A program made the translations under genes and the position numbers. DNA of 64,000 nucleotides from Acanthopleura granulata. Taxonomy: Eukaryota > Mollusca > Polyplacophora > Chitonida > Chitonidae. The notes beneath the pieces were generated by a model that worked only from the letters and a program-made list of their open reading frames with translations, did no database searches and was not told the DNA's origin. Below are positions 47,676 through 59,415 of this stretch, piece after piece. Each line of letters opens with the position of its first letter. Positions within the stretch are counted from its first letter, which is position 1. The stretch covers positions 14,227,997 through 14,291,996 of the forward strand of contig JABBOT010000007.1 of NCBI GenBank assembly GCA_016165875.1, in the 5' to 3' direction.

Positions 47676-47932
47676 AGGAGGCCTCCGTGACCGAGGGGCT
47701 CAGCGCCCTAGAGCAACGCACTGGCAGGGGGGCCTCTTACTAATGCGGTCGCTGTGAGTTCCGGCATAGCTCCCCCTCTTCGGTCGTGCATGGAATGGTC
47801 GTGGATCTCCCCCAGGCTCTGCCCGGTTTCTTCCCAGCATACTGGTAGTCGCCGTTGTATAAGTGAAATATTACTGAGTACTTCGTAAAACACAAGTCAC
47901 AAACAAACAAACAAACAAACAATAAATAAATT
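47676..47932 (+). mobile_element. Full-length SINE
   Basis: GAGGCCTCCGTGACCGAGGG head, GGCCTCTTACTAATGCGGTC, GCTCTGCCCGGTTTCTTCCC, GTATAAGTGAAATATTACTG and GAGTACTTCGTAAAACAC, then (CAAA)n and (AATA)n. The head is closest to a tRNA-derived promoter region. Confidence 0.93.
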
Positions 47933-48839
47933 AGTAGAAGCAAATAATGGTCATAAAATATTACTTTTGATGCCCCAACTAATATATTTTTCAGAATATC
48001 ACCATACCTCCCAAGTAACCCAAGCAACATATTTCTAAGATTAATGGAACGCTTGGAATTGGGGAAAATTTGTAACTTTGTGATGATTTAAACTTTAGAT
48101 CAGCTGGGGTGTTTGGGACCTTGTTTGCACCTTCATTCGGTTTCACTGTAGTCACTTGAGATCAGTAAATACATTTACGTTGCGTTTTGTTGATTCATCG
48201 GGCCATTCGGAACGTAGTCAAACTGTATATAGACCGTAATCCAGATAATCCGGTTTGCTTTGATTTATCAGAGGTAATAACCATAAATAGCCCTCGGAAA
48301 GACATAGGAAGTAAAAGATATTGTGTCACGATAGCTCATGCGTACATTATTCATTAATTTACATTCTTTCACGTTTTATAATTACAGTGCTTGCTAGAGA
48401 TAGAATATAAGATAGAATGTTTCATTTGGGAGGCATAAGGAAACACATCGTCCATTATAATGTATTTCTGGAAATATTTATTGTATGTAATATGAGTTCA
48501 TCAATAAATTTTTATCGGTTCACGATCACATATGCCCGCTACCAACGCGTCTGGCTGGGGTGGGTAATAATCTGATACCGAGTGTAACGCACGAGGTGCG
48601 TGATCAAAAGTGACCTTGGACATGGAATTTGTACATTCCCCGGCCTTCATATTTAACCTTTGGGTACTGAAAAGAGTGACAAATTAATATCAACTGCATA
48701 TTGAACTATATAACATCTGAAATACCTTCAGGTATTAATAAGATTTAAATGTGACCTTAAAGGAAATTCTAAATATTGTAAAATGAACTGTCCACGAGCG
48801 CCTTTTGTTGTTGGTGAGACTTGTCGATCGGCCATATTG

Positions 48840-48960
48840 TCCTCCATGTGTATACACATATTTTAAAAGACAAGAGCAGACAGAGAAAAATCAGAGGAAC
48901 GACGACATTGTAGTAGTTGGCAAATGGTCAAACGTAACGGATGAACTTGGGGTTCTTTAC
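48840..48960 (+). repeat. Unclassified dispersed repeat D, copy 1
   Basis: AAATCAGAGGAACGACGACA and AGTTGGCAAATGGTCAAACG match 52385-52480 in order. A weaker relative (GAGGAACTGGCGACATTATA) occurs near 59092. Confidence 0.6.
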
Positions 48961-51900
48961 CTCAGTGTGGGTTTTATTCTAGAAGTACATGTAAATGCTG
49001 TAACTAGCAACTTATACCCCCCCCCCCCGCCATAGCCCAAAGGATTTAACCAAATTAATTTGAAAATACAGTGATGTTAAACTGCGTGTTTTCACAGACA
49101 TCACTGGTCGAGAATTATCCAAAATACTGCGTATGCTGTGATCACATTTAATATGCAAGCATATGAAGACAATGCACAGGGACTAAAATGTTTTAGGATT
49201 GGTAGATTTCTGGTTTATGCAGGAATACAGCATAAAATACCATAGCATGAAGTGTAAAACTAAAACTGTGTACAAGTATGTACACACTGGAAATACTCAG
49301 CATAGGGCAGTGTCCAACATCATGGAAATCATAATGTTAGATGTGTTTGTTTTTGTTTGTTTTTTTTTATTATTTTTTGGGGGGGGGGGTAGGGGGTCGG
49401 GACTCTATATTTTTGTTATTCAGCAAGTTTAATACTTTAGCGGAAAGCAAGGGGTATTAACTTGGCAACTTCCTCATATCCCTCTGTCTGGCTGGCTGGC
49501 TTTACACGCCAATCTGAAAGGAACAAGTTGAGATGCAGAAGTGCCATTTATTAGATACTTTACCAAGGCCTCATTCTTACATCATTATTCATTACGTGTG
49601 TGAAAGTTATAAAAGTGCTGCGCCGAATCATACAAGTATGACGTCACCACTGGTTTGGAGGATTTCAATAGTGCATTTTGGGCGTGGTGGGATTTTATTC
49701 AGGTCCACGTTTGCTTTTATCGGTGATCATGACATCTGCTTAAACCACTCGCTCTCAGTTAATGGAAAGTATAGTTAGGAAAGTTAAGTGACATTAAGTA
49801 AACCTACACATGTATGTATAGAAGTATGAGAAAATAAAGGAACTGCATTGGATCAAAATGCAACCCACACAATATATATGCTAAAACATCAGGCTAAACT
49901 TTTTGCAAGGAACTGTGCATTAAATACACGGTTTGATTTGAAATATATATATTTACATATGCATCTGCGAAGAAACTATATGTAATAATGAAATGCCGAG
50001 TAAAGCCATAGCTTAATCCGTGTAATGGAAGTTGGCAACCTGCACGGGCGTTTCAATTTCCAGTTTGTCTTACATGTACGTATCACTGTTACTGGGTGGT
50101 TGCATGGGACACCCGCGTTTTCTTACTGTAAGCCACATTTATTTGGAATCAACACATTTATCATATATTACAATAGGTATAGGAAAGAGCCACAGAAACG
50201 TTCTCAATTTTCTACATCATTGTACATATTCCAACTGAAGTTGCAAACTCATAGACACTTATATAAATGTAGACTTCAAAAATGCGTCTGGAATTTTAAT
50301 TCATTGACATCTGGCTGCTTCTCTGTGGATATGAATCCGTCCTAATTCATGACTTAATTATAGAACTCTGTGGTTCATCTGTGGTTCGTCTGGGCGTTGA
50401 AGATTGTTTTAGAAATTGGTCTCACGATTGTTGCTCATTGTGCTTGACACATGGTATACGAATGTCTGCTTCGACGCCTAGATTATATTCACGATATACG
50501 TATTCACTATAAATAAATCAGGGAGTGTGGGTTAGATCACCACCTCTGAGCTCAACCGGCAGGTTTAACAAGTATTTGATACACTGTACTCTACACCGCA
50601 ATATGTACCTGTAGAAAATTGCACCGATTCAAAGTCTATGAGGTATCGTATTCCATACGCAAAAATCAAATTCCGCTAGACCTAAAACAAAACATGCAGG
50701 CAAGGCTAAATAATCCGGAGCCCTTTCTACTCTACTCGCTCGTGCATGCGTCCAAGAAGGGATTGTGAAATGCCAACCGGATGTTTCGACAGAGCGTGAC
50801 TTTTGTAGCATCATACATTCTGGAAGGCAAACAAACCGGGCGAAGAAATAGGACACCTGAGTTTTTCATGGTAATGTTGGGCGTGTCACATTTGAACTAA
50901 GTACAGGGGTCCTTGTAGGATAGGTAGACCCATACAAACGTTTCCTCACAGCGTTACAGCGGACGAAGACGCTGCGAGACATTAAATAAAAGTGTAAAGT
51001 TCTACATGTACGTTAATGTTATATATATACACATCGTACATGCCTGTATATGGCGTATAGGCCGTGGTACAGTAAGTACAGGATTGTGGGAACGTTCATC
51101 AAAATTGATGATGCAAACGTCTGTGAGGATGAATGTTTGCTCAGGCATAATTGCAGCACACTCAACTCAGCACACCTTGATATACGCGACACTGTGTAGG
51201 CCTATAGACATAGTTATATTATATGCACATATAACTGTGTGTGTAGTTACACACTGTGTGTGAGCAGTCAACAAATAAATGTATAAAATGTGCAAATGTC
51301 ATAAATATTAATGTTACATTGTACACATGTTTTTAAAGGCCGGGACAAAGTTTACTGGACTCCAATCCCTTCTCTCACCGTTTCTCTCATACCTAGCCCC
51401 GTATGCAGCCGCGCTGAGCATGATTTATTCACGACGGTACTGTAATTGGAATGGACTGCAAGCACGCAGCTATACGCCCCATCCGACATTCCTGTCTCTC
51501 ATTGATGCCCTTAACTATGTAACTAGATATAGCTTGTTTATGTTTGGGAATCATTCGCTCTTCCCGTTCAAGTATGAGATTATAAATTGATGCTGTGAAT
51601 TAGACGACGGGTAAGGTTGTATATCAATATCCCCACAATTATACCAAACTAGACATTTCGTCTCAATTCGCGTATGGAGTAGCCATTACTTTGTCGTACA
51701 TGTACAATTTATATTCACAAGACTCAGCTTTGTTAAAATTCTAATCGTAAATTGCCATCGACATTTTAGCGCATGTAACACATATCATTGAAAATAAACG
51801 GCCCAACGTATTCAAATATTCAGTCGCAAATCCCCATTATTCTTATCGGCAGTACTGTTACACAACAAAAGAGTGAATAAAACACCAGGTATTGAATTCA

Positions 51901-52189
51901 ACGATGCCAGAAAGGCCTAGACCTCATTGAACTCACGGGGTACATCAAATCCTGAAAATGGAGACCAGCATTCGGGATCAGTTTTTCATTTTCTCTTGAA
52001 TTCATTGCAAGTGTTCACATTGCAACTTTGCTGATATGGTACGAGAGGTCTGAGGTATAGTCTTACATGTTCGGTTGTTATGGGTAACATACATGTGTCA
52101 GTGCATCATCATATAACACATAATGATGACTGGCTCGGGTACATGCATCACCATGTTCTATGAAACTATAATATTAGTCTGACCAGTAC

Positions 52190-52305
52190 CTTATCCATTT
52201 ATTTATTTATTTATTTGATTGACTGATGTTTTACACCGTGTTCAAGATATTTCGCCTATACGACGGCAACCAACATTATGGTGGGAGGAAACCGAACTGA
52301 CCTAT
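52190..52305 (-). mobile_element. SINE 3' fragment, reverse orientation
   Basis: (TTTA)n, then TGATGTTTTACACCGTGTTC, AAGATATTTCGCCTATACGA and CATTATGGTGGGAGGAAACC: the reverse complement of the common SINE tail. Confidence 0.9.
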
Positions 52306-52384
52306 TTCATACTATATCGTATGGAATTTAGTATTTATGAACTCCAAGCACGGGGTTTTTTGAAATCGTGAATGGACGTCTATG

Positions 52385-52480
52385 ATATAGAAGACCACAG
52401 TACAAAGAGTAAAATCAGAGCAGCGGCGACAGTGTTAAAGTTGGCAAATGGTCACACGTTACTGGTGAAATTGTGATTAT
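52385..52480 (+). repeat. Unclassified dispersed repeat D, copy 2
   Basis: AAATCAGAGCAGCGGCGACA and AGTTGGCAAATGGTCACACG, counterpart of 48840-48960. Immediately downstream is TATCCGAATGTCTGTTTCGA, which also occurs near 50457 as TATACGAATGTCTGCTTCGA. Confidence 0.6.
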
Positions 52481-53007
52481 TGACCCGGAACGCCCATTAT
52501 GTATGGTTGAGGTTTGGTATCCGAATGTCTGTTTCGACACCTACAGATTCAGCCTTAATTACTGTTTGTCAGAATATCCACAACAGATGTTGCCGCCCGT
52601 GCCTCCTTGTTTTACAAGTGATGTGATCAATATTACATAGCTGCCCTCAGCGGGATTAAACTGTACGGCCCATGTAGCCCCAGTCGTGGAGGTTTAGGCA
52701 TTTGCTTTAGCGTGAGATACATTAGTGTACGTGAAGACGTGAAATAATTAGCCCCTTCCTAACCCTGATACGTTCCTCGTTTAATGATTTATATGAGAAT
52801 GGGTACACTAAAAAAAAAAAACGTGTACTGGAGGCGTAAGCCTCCACCTTTTGTAAAATTTCACCGCTTGTGTGTACATTGTACAGCATCCAACAGTGAT
52901 GTGTTAAAATGGGGATGGGAATTAGTTGCAATATGTAGATATGTTTTCCCATGGGTTCAGGGTCCACATGTTTTTATATTAAGCCTATGTATAATATATA
53001 ATTGAAG

Positions 53008-53235
53008 TATTTACTTATTTTATTTATTTGATTGATGTTTTACGCCGTACTCAAGAATATTTCACTTATACGACGGCGGCCAGCACTATGGTGGGAGGAA
53101 ACCGGGCAGAGCCTGGGGGAATCCCACGACCATCCACACGTACTGCCGGAGAGGAAGCCAGAACTGGTCTTGAACTCACAGCGACCGGATTGGTGGGAGG
53201 CTTCGGGTGATTGAGCTGCGATAGCGCATTTTCCG
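53008..53235 (-). mobile_element. SINE, nearly full length, reverse orientation
   Basis: TTTATTTGATTGATGTTTTA, CGCCGTACTCAAGAATATTT, GGAGGAAACCGGGCAGAGCC and TTGAACTCACAGCGACCGG, ending in the reversed head. It lies in the region that would be the intron just upstream of the 53397 gene. Confidence 0.93.
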
Positions 53236-53365
53236 GAATACCGGGTATTTCGCTTTTACGAGTTGCATGTACATTCTCATGAACAGATAGATGAAGTGGT
53301 TTTTTTCAAAATAAAAACTGTTATTATTAACTCGGTGGTAATTTGTTTGCTTCAATATGTTTCAG

Positions 53366-53396
53366 TTAAATCAAGCCTGTCGACGAATTCGCTAAG
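53366..53396 (+). promoter_or_regulatory. Probable 5' UTR segment and splice acceptor before the 53397 gene
   Basis: TTCAATATGTTTCAG ends at 53365 with a fair pyrimidine context, followed by 31 bases to the ATG. This suggests that the start of the mRNA lies in an upstream exon. Confidence 0.45.
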
Positions 53397-54926
53397 ATGG
53401 CCAAGTCACGCCCTGCTTTAGGCGGGATCTTCAAACTGAAAGGCAAAAACAGTCCTAGTGTGCAACTTACATCCATGAACAGCTACAAAGGTACTGAATC
53501 GAATGGGTTCAGCCATCTATCAACGGCGGATGGCCATTTTTCCAAAGGTTCGATTTTCGGAAATTACAAACCACGGATTCTCAGCCAGTCTGAGAACGAA
53601 CAGTCAGAGACAGCTGAAGTGACGTCACGATCGTGCAGCGGGTCGGTCATCTCAGAATCGGCTGTTCCCTCAACAAGCGGCGAGTCAGAGAAGCACACTT
53701 CGCGGAATTCATCTGAAATTAACCCGAAGTTTCAAAACTCAACTTCTACAAACCACAATCAAAACCATGGATCACCAGCTCAAACCAAAACAACTGACAA
53801 TGTCAAGAAAGACCGTAAGACGAAATCAAGTAAGAACTTTATTCTGATGGGCGATAAGGACTCACCGATGGTGATAGAAACTTCCGGTATGGGATCGAGT
53901 CTGGACGGAGATGAACTTCCGGGGGAACTGCCCGAAGAGGAAACCCAACCGGACAATACAGATGGCATGTTCTCTCCAATGGAACAAGTCCTCACACTGG
54001 GGAAAGAAGAATACCATTATGAACGAATTAACGAAAGTGCTTCAAATGAGGACGAATCGGGCATTTCAGACAAGACTGTCCAGATGACTAGCCGAGAGGA
54101 GGACGTCGAGCCGACGCCCCATCTACAACCCACGGTGTATATCGTGAATGGTACCGAGGGCATGGATGTAGGCAAAGACACAGAGAAAACGATGCCGTAC
54201 ATCCCCCCACCCGATTACGACGAGGATGTGATGACCATGGACATTCCTGACGAGGATGAGAAAGAGCTGGATTACCCTTCAACCGAACCGGCCCTATCCT
54301 CGCGACCAGTGTACAAGGTGTACCAAGGGGACGACTTCGGCCAGTACCTTCGTGAGGAAGATAGCCAGTTTACAATACCCACATCCAGGACAACAACACG
54401 GTACAAAAAAACGCCATCGAAATCAGGCAAGAAACCGAGTATTAAGACAACGAATGATAATGGTAAGAGCCTGAAAGGAACCTTGTCAAAGGCGTTGTTT
54501 GGCACGCCGAAGAAAAGCGTGATTGAACCAGAAAAGCGGCATACGATCCATGAGTTTTCCTTCGGTCATTCCAAGATTGGTCTCGGCGATTCTGCGGGGA
54601 TACCGCAAGGGGTTTGGACGACTGGAAGAGAGAGGAAACGTCCCGAGGTGTCTTCCCCAGATAATCATCGGCTGAGTAATTACGAACTGTTCCTGCAATC
54701 CCGCCGGAACGACCACAAGAAGAGCGGTAGTGTGGAGAGCACCAGTGACAGCGGCAACGAGGCTGGGGAAGACGCCAGTCACAGCAGGGAGTCCCAGAGA
54801 ATGTATCATGAGACCAGTCCGGCCTATTACAGTTCCAACAAATACGCCAAGAGAAACGGCTTCTGGGAGAAACTAACTCTGCGGTTTCGGCGGAGAAGCA
54901 TTGGTGAAATGGGTACAGTGAATTGA
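53397..54926 (+). CDS. Uncharacterised 509-aa, mostly disordered, Ser/charged-rich protein (single coding exon)
   Basis: The longest uninterrupted reading frame in the window, with a codon pattern unlike its AT-rich surroundings. I do not recognise the family. Seen: a basic N-terminus (MAKSRPALGGIFKLKGK), a Ser/Thr/Asn-rich stretch (about 65-130), an acidic middle (DGDELPGELPEEETQ near 162-180), a PPDY motif (about 270-273, PPxY type), an acidic DEDVMTMDIPDEDEKEL segment, VYKVYQGDDFGQYLREEDSQ (about 303-322), a lysine-rich region with KTPSKSGKKPSIKTT, HTIHEFSFGHSKIGLGD (about 382-398), and a basic aromatic C-terminus WEKLTLRFRRRS. No signal peptide or membrane span. It could be a cytoskeletal, scaffold or signalling adaptor; that is a guess. 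ATG in AAGATGG context; TGA at 54924. Confidence 0.8.
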   Translation: MAKSRPALGGIFKLKGKNSPSVQLTSMNSYKGTESNGFSHLSTADGHFSKGSIFGNYKPRILSQSENEQSETAEVTSRSCSGSVISESAVPSTSGESEKHTSRNSSEINPKFQNSTSTNHNQNHGSPAQTKTTDNVKKDRKTKSSKNFILMGDKDSPMVIETSGMGSSLDGDELPGELPEEETQPDNTDGMFSPMEQVLTLGKEEYHYERINESASNEDESGISDKTVQMTSREEDVEPTPHLQPTVYIVNGTEGMDVGKDTEKTMPYIPPPDYDEDVMTMDIPDEDEKELDYPSTEPALSSRPVYKVYQGDDFGQYLREEDSQFTIPTSRTTTRYKKTPSKSGKKPSIKTTNDNGKSLKGTLSKALFGTPKKSVIEPEKRHTIHEFSFGHSKIGLGDSAGIPQGVWTTGRERKRPEVSSPDNHRLSNYELFLQSRRNDHKKSGSVESTSDSGNEAGEDASHSRESQRMYHETSPAYYSSNKYAKRNGFWEKLTLRFRRRSIGEMGTVN

Positions 54927-56216
54927 GGACTTGCCAATCAAGACAATAGCCTACCATGTTTGTATGCATGTCCAAAAACTACATATTTACCATATGCGGT
55001 ATTAACCCTAAACGCACCTGCAAATACTGTTGCAATCCAGTGGCCCTATTACTCTGAATGAAAGCTGGGCCATTTCCAGCGGGAGAAGCGTTTGAAAGGA
55101 CAGTGAACGAGTCTTATAATTGGAGCTAGATCGTACAGATGAATTGTCTTGGGAAAGCGAGCTGATGGGTGTTAATTCTGACTTCGCTGCAATATTTACG
55201 TCACTTGAGGCTTTCATGTGCGTATGCTAAATACATACCTGCAGTTGTGATTGTTACAGATCTGTGCTTTTGCGATTTACCACTGTTGCTCTTAAGAACT
55301 CACGGCGTATACGTGATTCGTTGGCTCATGCAGTAAGGATCATTTACAACATTTCTCTGGCCCACTGGCGCACGTGATAAAACACGATTGATACCAGAAT
55401 TATACCGTAATTTTGGATAGGTGCTCAATCAGCGCCCAGACATTATACATAGAAAGAAACAGTGTCTGTATAAGTTACTGATGCCTGCCATTGTGTTGCC
55501 GGAATCTCTATTGGACATGTATTTGTTGTGACGGACAAGTGCATCGGACATGGAAACAAGACCTGTTCTAGAACAGTTATGCACAGATGTATTTCCCAGA
55601 AAGAACTGTAACTATGACAGGCTCTAGTTTCAGATAAATGTCCTTCAACGTTAAAACAAAACAACGTTTTGAAGCCTCTTCACATAATCTGTTCAGGAAG
55701 TTGTTCATGTTTATCAGTTGATTTCCGTAACAAAGATAAACTGGATGTCCCACACTGTCTCCTCTTTTGTCGTCTTATGTAGGACACTATATCTGAGTTG
55801 TGTATATCTGGCATATACAGGTACTTAAAGTAAAATGCCGTGTATAAACAGCCTGCATATGCAATAAATTCGCAATACTCTTTCTTGGGGTGAAAAGTCG
55901 ATGGACAGGCGGGTATATAGACCTTATTAAACTTCCAGTAGTCTATCGAACTTCCTCTAGTTATTAAAGAGAAAGGCATTACATTTGGTAAATCACATGT
56001 GCATTAATCAAAATATCTTCATTGCTTTCAAAGGCCTACTCTGACATGTCTATATAGGCCTGTCATAAGAGGCATCGTTGTTACAGTAGGTACGAAATCG
56101 CAGGCCAGTAATTTCGTACATTTATGTTGGCTCGTTCTTGTGGTTTGTTTGACGAAGGTTGGCTTTTTTTTCTGGGCCCTTAACTGAAGGCGGTGTAAAA
56201 GGACAATGAAAGAATT

Positions 56217-56222
56217 AATAAA
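56217..56222 (+). terminator. Polyadenylation signal candidate for the 509-aa gene
   Basis: AATAAA about 1.3 kb after the stop. A nearer AATAAA lies at about 55864. Only the hexamer supports either. Confidence 0.25.
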
Positions 56223-56498
56223 CATTTAAGATCCTTTTATTAAAGTGGTATTTATTCTAAAATCATATTCGTACTGTTTGGGTATAGGGCTGGGCTGAGT
56301 AACAAATGTAGGATATTAATCCTGTAAGGTATAGGTTGGTGAATGAAAGGAGCGCATACATGTATGCGGAGTTTCTCATGATAGTTCTACTGTTGTTCAA
56401 AGTATCAAAATTAATTTAATAATCTGACACTTTGATCCAGTTACGCAACGAGAAAGTGTGAAGGTCAGTGAAATAAGCAAAGGGACTTCTTACGTCGA

Positions 56499-56750
56499 TG
56501 TCAGAGGTGGAGATCATCCTAGCATCTGGTGTCAGAGGTGGAGATCATCCTAGCATCTGGTGTCAGAGGTGGAGATCATCCTAGCATCCGGCGTCAAAGG
56601 TGGAGATCATCCTAGCATCTGGTGTCAGAGGTGGAGATCATCCTAGCATCTGGTGTCAGAGGTGGAGATCATCCTAGCATCTGCTGTCAGAGCTGGAGAT
56701 CATCCTAGCATCTGGTGTCAGAGCTGGAGATCATCCTAGCATCTGGTGTC
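56499..56750 (+). repeat. 31-bp minisatellite, eight copies
   Basis: Unit TGTCAGAGGTGGAGATCATC + CTAGCATCTGG, with a few substitutions (CCGGCGTCAAAG in the third unit, CTGCTGTCAGAGC in later ones). Confidence 0.97.
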
Positions 56751-57143
56751 TTTTTGGGGAGAATATATTTTACTGATGCCAGTTCTATTAGCGAATACGC
56801 AAAAGCAATGTATATATACCTGTCGCCTTTATTAAGATGTGGCATTACTACTAATTGCAAATATGGATGCAGTTTACTGTTAATGTTGCAATGTTATTAA
56901 ATTTAACACCTATTTATATAGATATACTATGTGTTTAACAGGCTCTAACAAGGTCGTATGAGTAACTGTAAAATCAGTATTTGTGGCTTGTTTATTTGAT
57001 CCTCGGCATTTAGGGACAAAAGTCAAGAATGGTCAATCCAATGTTGTCAGAATATAATGACTTAGCTGGGAGTCAGGTCTGGTGTCATAATGGAGTGCCC
57101 AGGTGAGGTCAGGTGAGGAATCAGTAATCTATACGGTGACAAG

Positions 57144-57532
57144 GTTGAATAACTTGTCCGATGTCAGAATACAGTGCATGATATGGTGGGTATCAGGTCT
57201 GATGTCAGTACACCATTTCTTAAAACGCGCGGCTCGAGAACGCGAGAACTCGAGATTAGCGCTGTCCTAGCACGGTTTGACAGTATCTTGCGAGATTAGC
57301 ACTAACATCGCGTGTATTTGTCTAATTTCGCATTTTCGCGTTCTCGTGCATCATGGTTTTTAAGAAGTACAACTCGAGAAAGTGAGTGGCCGCACCCGAC
57401 TTCCAAACAAGCCAGTCAAAAAACCCACAAAAACAGACATAACACTCAACCAAGACATCACGGTATACTGACACCACACCTGACATCCAGCCTTGTCATG
57501 CACTGTATTCTTACGTCAGACATATCATTCAA
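57144..57532. mobile_element. Nested palindromic element, ~390 bp
   Basis: The outer arms 57144-57217 and about 57459-57532 are imperfect reverse complements (TTGAATAACTTGTC...AGAATACAGTGCATGA versus TCATGCACTGTATTCT...ATTCAA). Inside is a second inverted pair (TCTTAAAACGCGCGGCTCGA / GCATCATGGTTTTTAAGA, with CGAGAACGCGA / TTCGCGTTCTCG). Foldback or two nested MITEs. Confidence 0.8.
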
Positions 57533-57811
57533 CGAGTGGCGGCATCTGTCTTCCATAGGTTTCCTATTGCATCGTAAGCATCTCTGATGCCAGAGATGGT
57601 TGTACCATGACAAAATTTCCTTGACGTAGTTACCTACATAGTTTGCTCATCACAACTGAAAAGAAATTAAGGCCGTGCTCAAATCTCTCCGACGACGTCA
57701 AAAAGATAGTTAGTCGAAAATGTTCATAATACGTGTATATATATAAGAATTAAGGCTTATTATTTTTAATTGTTGTACAGTTCTGTAGGCCCCACAACAC
57801 GAGTACCAGTC

Positions 57812-58060
57812 CACAAATGCTAGGGCAACGCAATAATTTAGAAGCCTCTCACCAATGCTGTCGTCAGTTCAAATCACGCTCCTGTTGGCTGCTGCTCTGG
57901 CCGCATTACGTGGGAAGGTCTGCCAGCAACCTGCGGATGCCCGTGGGTTCCCCCAGGTTCTGTTCAATCCTCTCCCACCGTAATGCTGGACATTATCATA
58001 TACGTGAAATATTCTAAAGTACGGCGTAAAACACCAGTAAAATAATAACATAAATAAACA
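57812..58060 (+). mobile_element. SINE, nearly full length
   Basis: GAAGCCTCTCACCAATGCTG, CAGTTCAAATCACGCTCC, GGGAAGGTCTGCCAGCAACC, CTCCCACCGTAATGCTGG and GTACGGCGTAAAACACCAGT with an (AATA)-like end. Confidence 0.92.
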
Positions 58061-58189
58061 GTTCACAAATAACACAAATTCGAAACGGGCTCCAAACAGG
58101 CCTTGGGCAGGGAATTTTCCATAAACCCTTACCATTGAGTCTTGGTCACAATATACGGCCAACGACCTGTCTAAAAAGTGGCTGAAAAC

Positions 58190-58395
58190 CACTTGTCTTC
58201 CGTCAGCATTGTTAGCAAATCTGTGAGCCACATGTGGGAAAGCCTGTCAGTTAATTTCCAAAGACCCAGGAACTCCGGTTTGACCATAAAAATGACTGAT
58301 ATCGTTCATGGTTAGAAGTGAAAACTTCTCGAGTATGTCGTTAAACAACAATAAAACAAACAATAAACACATAAATACATAAATAAATAAATATA
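58190..58395 (+). mobile_element. Second-subfamily SINE copy
   Basis: GTCTTCCGTCAGCATTGTTA, CCACATGTGGGAAAGCCTGT, AGTGAAAACTTCTCGAGTAT and GTCGTTAAACAACAATAAAA with (AATA)n. It follows the copy at 57812 by 130 bases. Confidence 0.8.
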
Positions 58396-59415
58396 ATATC
58401 AATTAAAGGTCAAATGTCTAACTGTTCCCACATTCTGCTGTAAAAAGCTCTAATATCTTGGCCTGTATGTAAGTTAGTTAAATTCCGATTAAATTCTCGG
58501 CGAAACACATACATCATTATCATCTCAGATTTCTCAGTTATCCCATCTTAGATTGCAAGTGAGCTTCCGAACAGATGTACACCAGCGATTCACTAAACTT
58601 CTCAAGGGTGTTAATACTTTATTGGTGGACATTTGCGCGCTTAAGCCCCTCTCCTTTGAGGTTAATAGAGCTGAAAACTGGGTGAGTGTTGTGTACTGTA
58701 GTAGTGTTGATGGGAAGTGTACCAAGGGGCGGCTGGATAAGTAAGTCAACTTCAAGCGCAAAAAGAAAACACATTGGCTCTCATTATAGAAAAGTCGATA
58801 GGAGAACAGAATGGCGATGGTTTATCCCATTCAGAAAAAAAAACTTACACAAAAATATTGTCGAAATATCCTTTTGAGGCGAATGACGTTACCGCTTTTT
58901 AAAGTCATAGTACATACAAACCCCTCGAATTATGATATTCCACAATGCTTCATGAATATTTATCTTACGCATAAATGTTTCTCAATTGCATGTTTTTCCA
59001 AAGGTATTTTCCTTGTTGATGTACTAAAGGAATAATTTAGTGCAAAAAGAAAAAAAACCCATCACTTGCAAAGAAAGGCCCCAAAATACGTGTGAGGAAC
59101 TGGCGACATTATAGTGTTGATACATATACATACATGTTCGTTTCGCAATGCATGACATTTACATACATTCAAGATGTACGTCAATCCCGTCGTTCTCATT
59201 GTGCAATGATGTGTAAAGGATTTGCAAGGAGGTTAACGTATATACACAAAGAACTTAATTAAGCACCCAAATGGTTTTCACTGTGGAGATTTTGTACACA
59301 TGCGATTGATGCTCTTCTATATCAAAAGGGAGTAAAGTGTGATTTGTTTTGAACAGTGTGACCCTTTGGTTACTAAAAAAAAAAGGACAAAATAATCGGA
59401 ATACATATGTTTTAG

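Noticed and set aside
54442..54975. 177-codon antisense frame opposite the 509-aa gene
   Set aside because: Shadow of a GC-richer coding exon on the other strand; it has no recognisable protein features.
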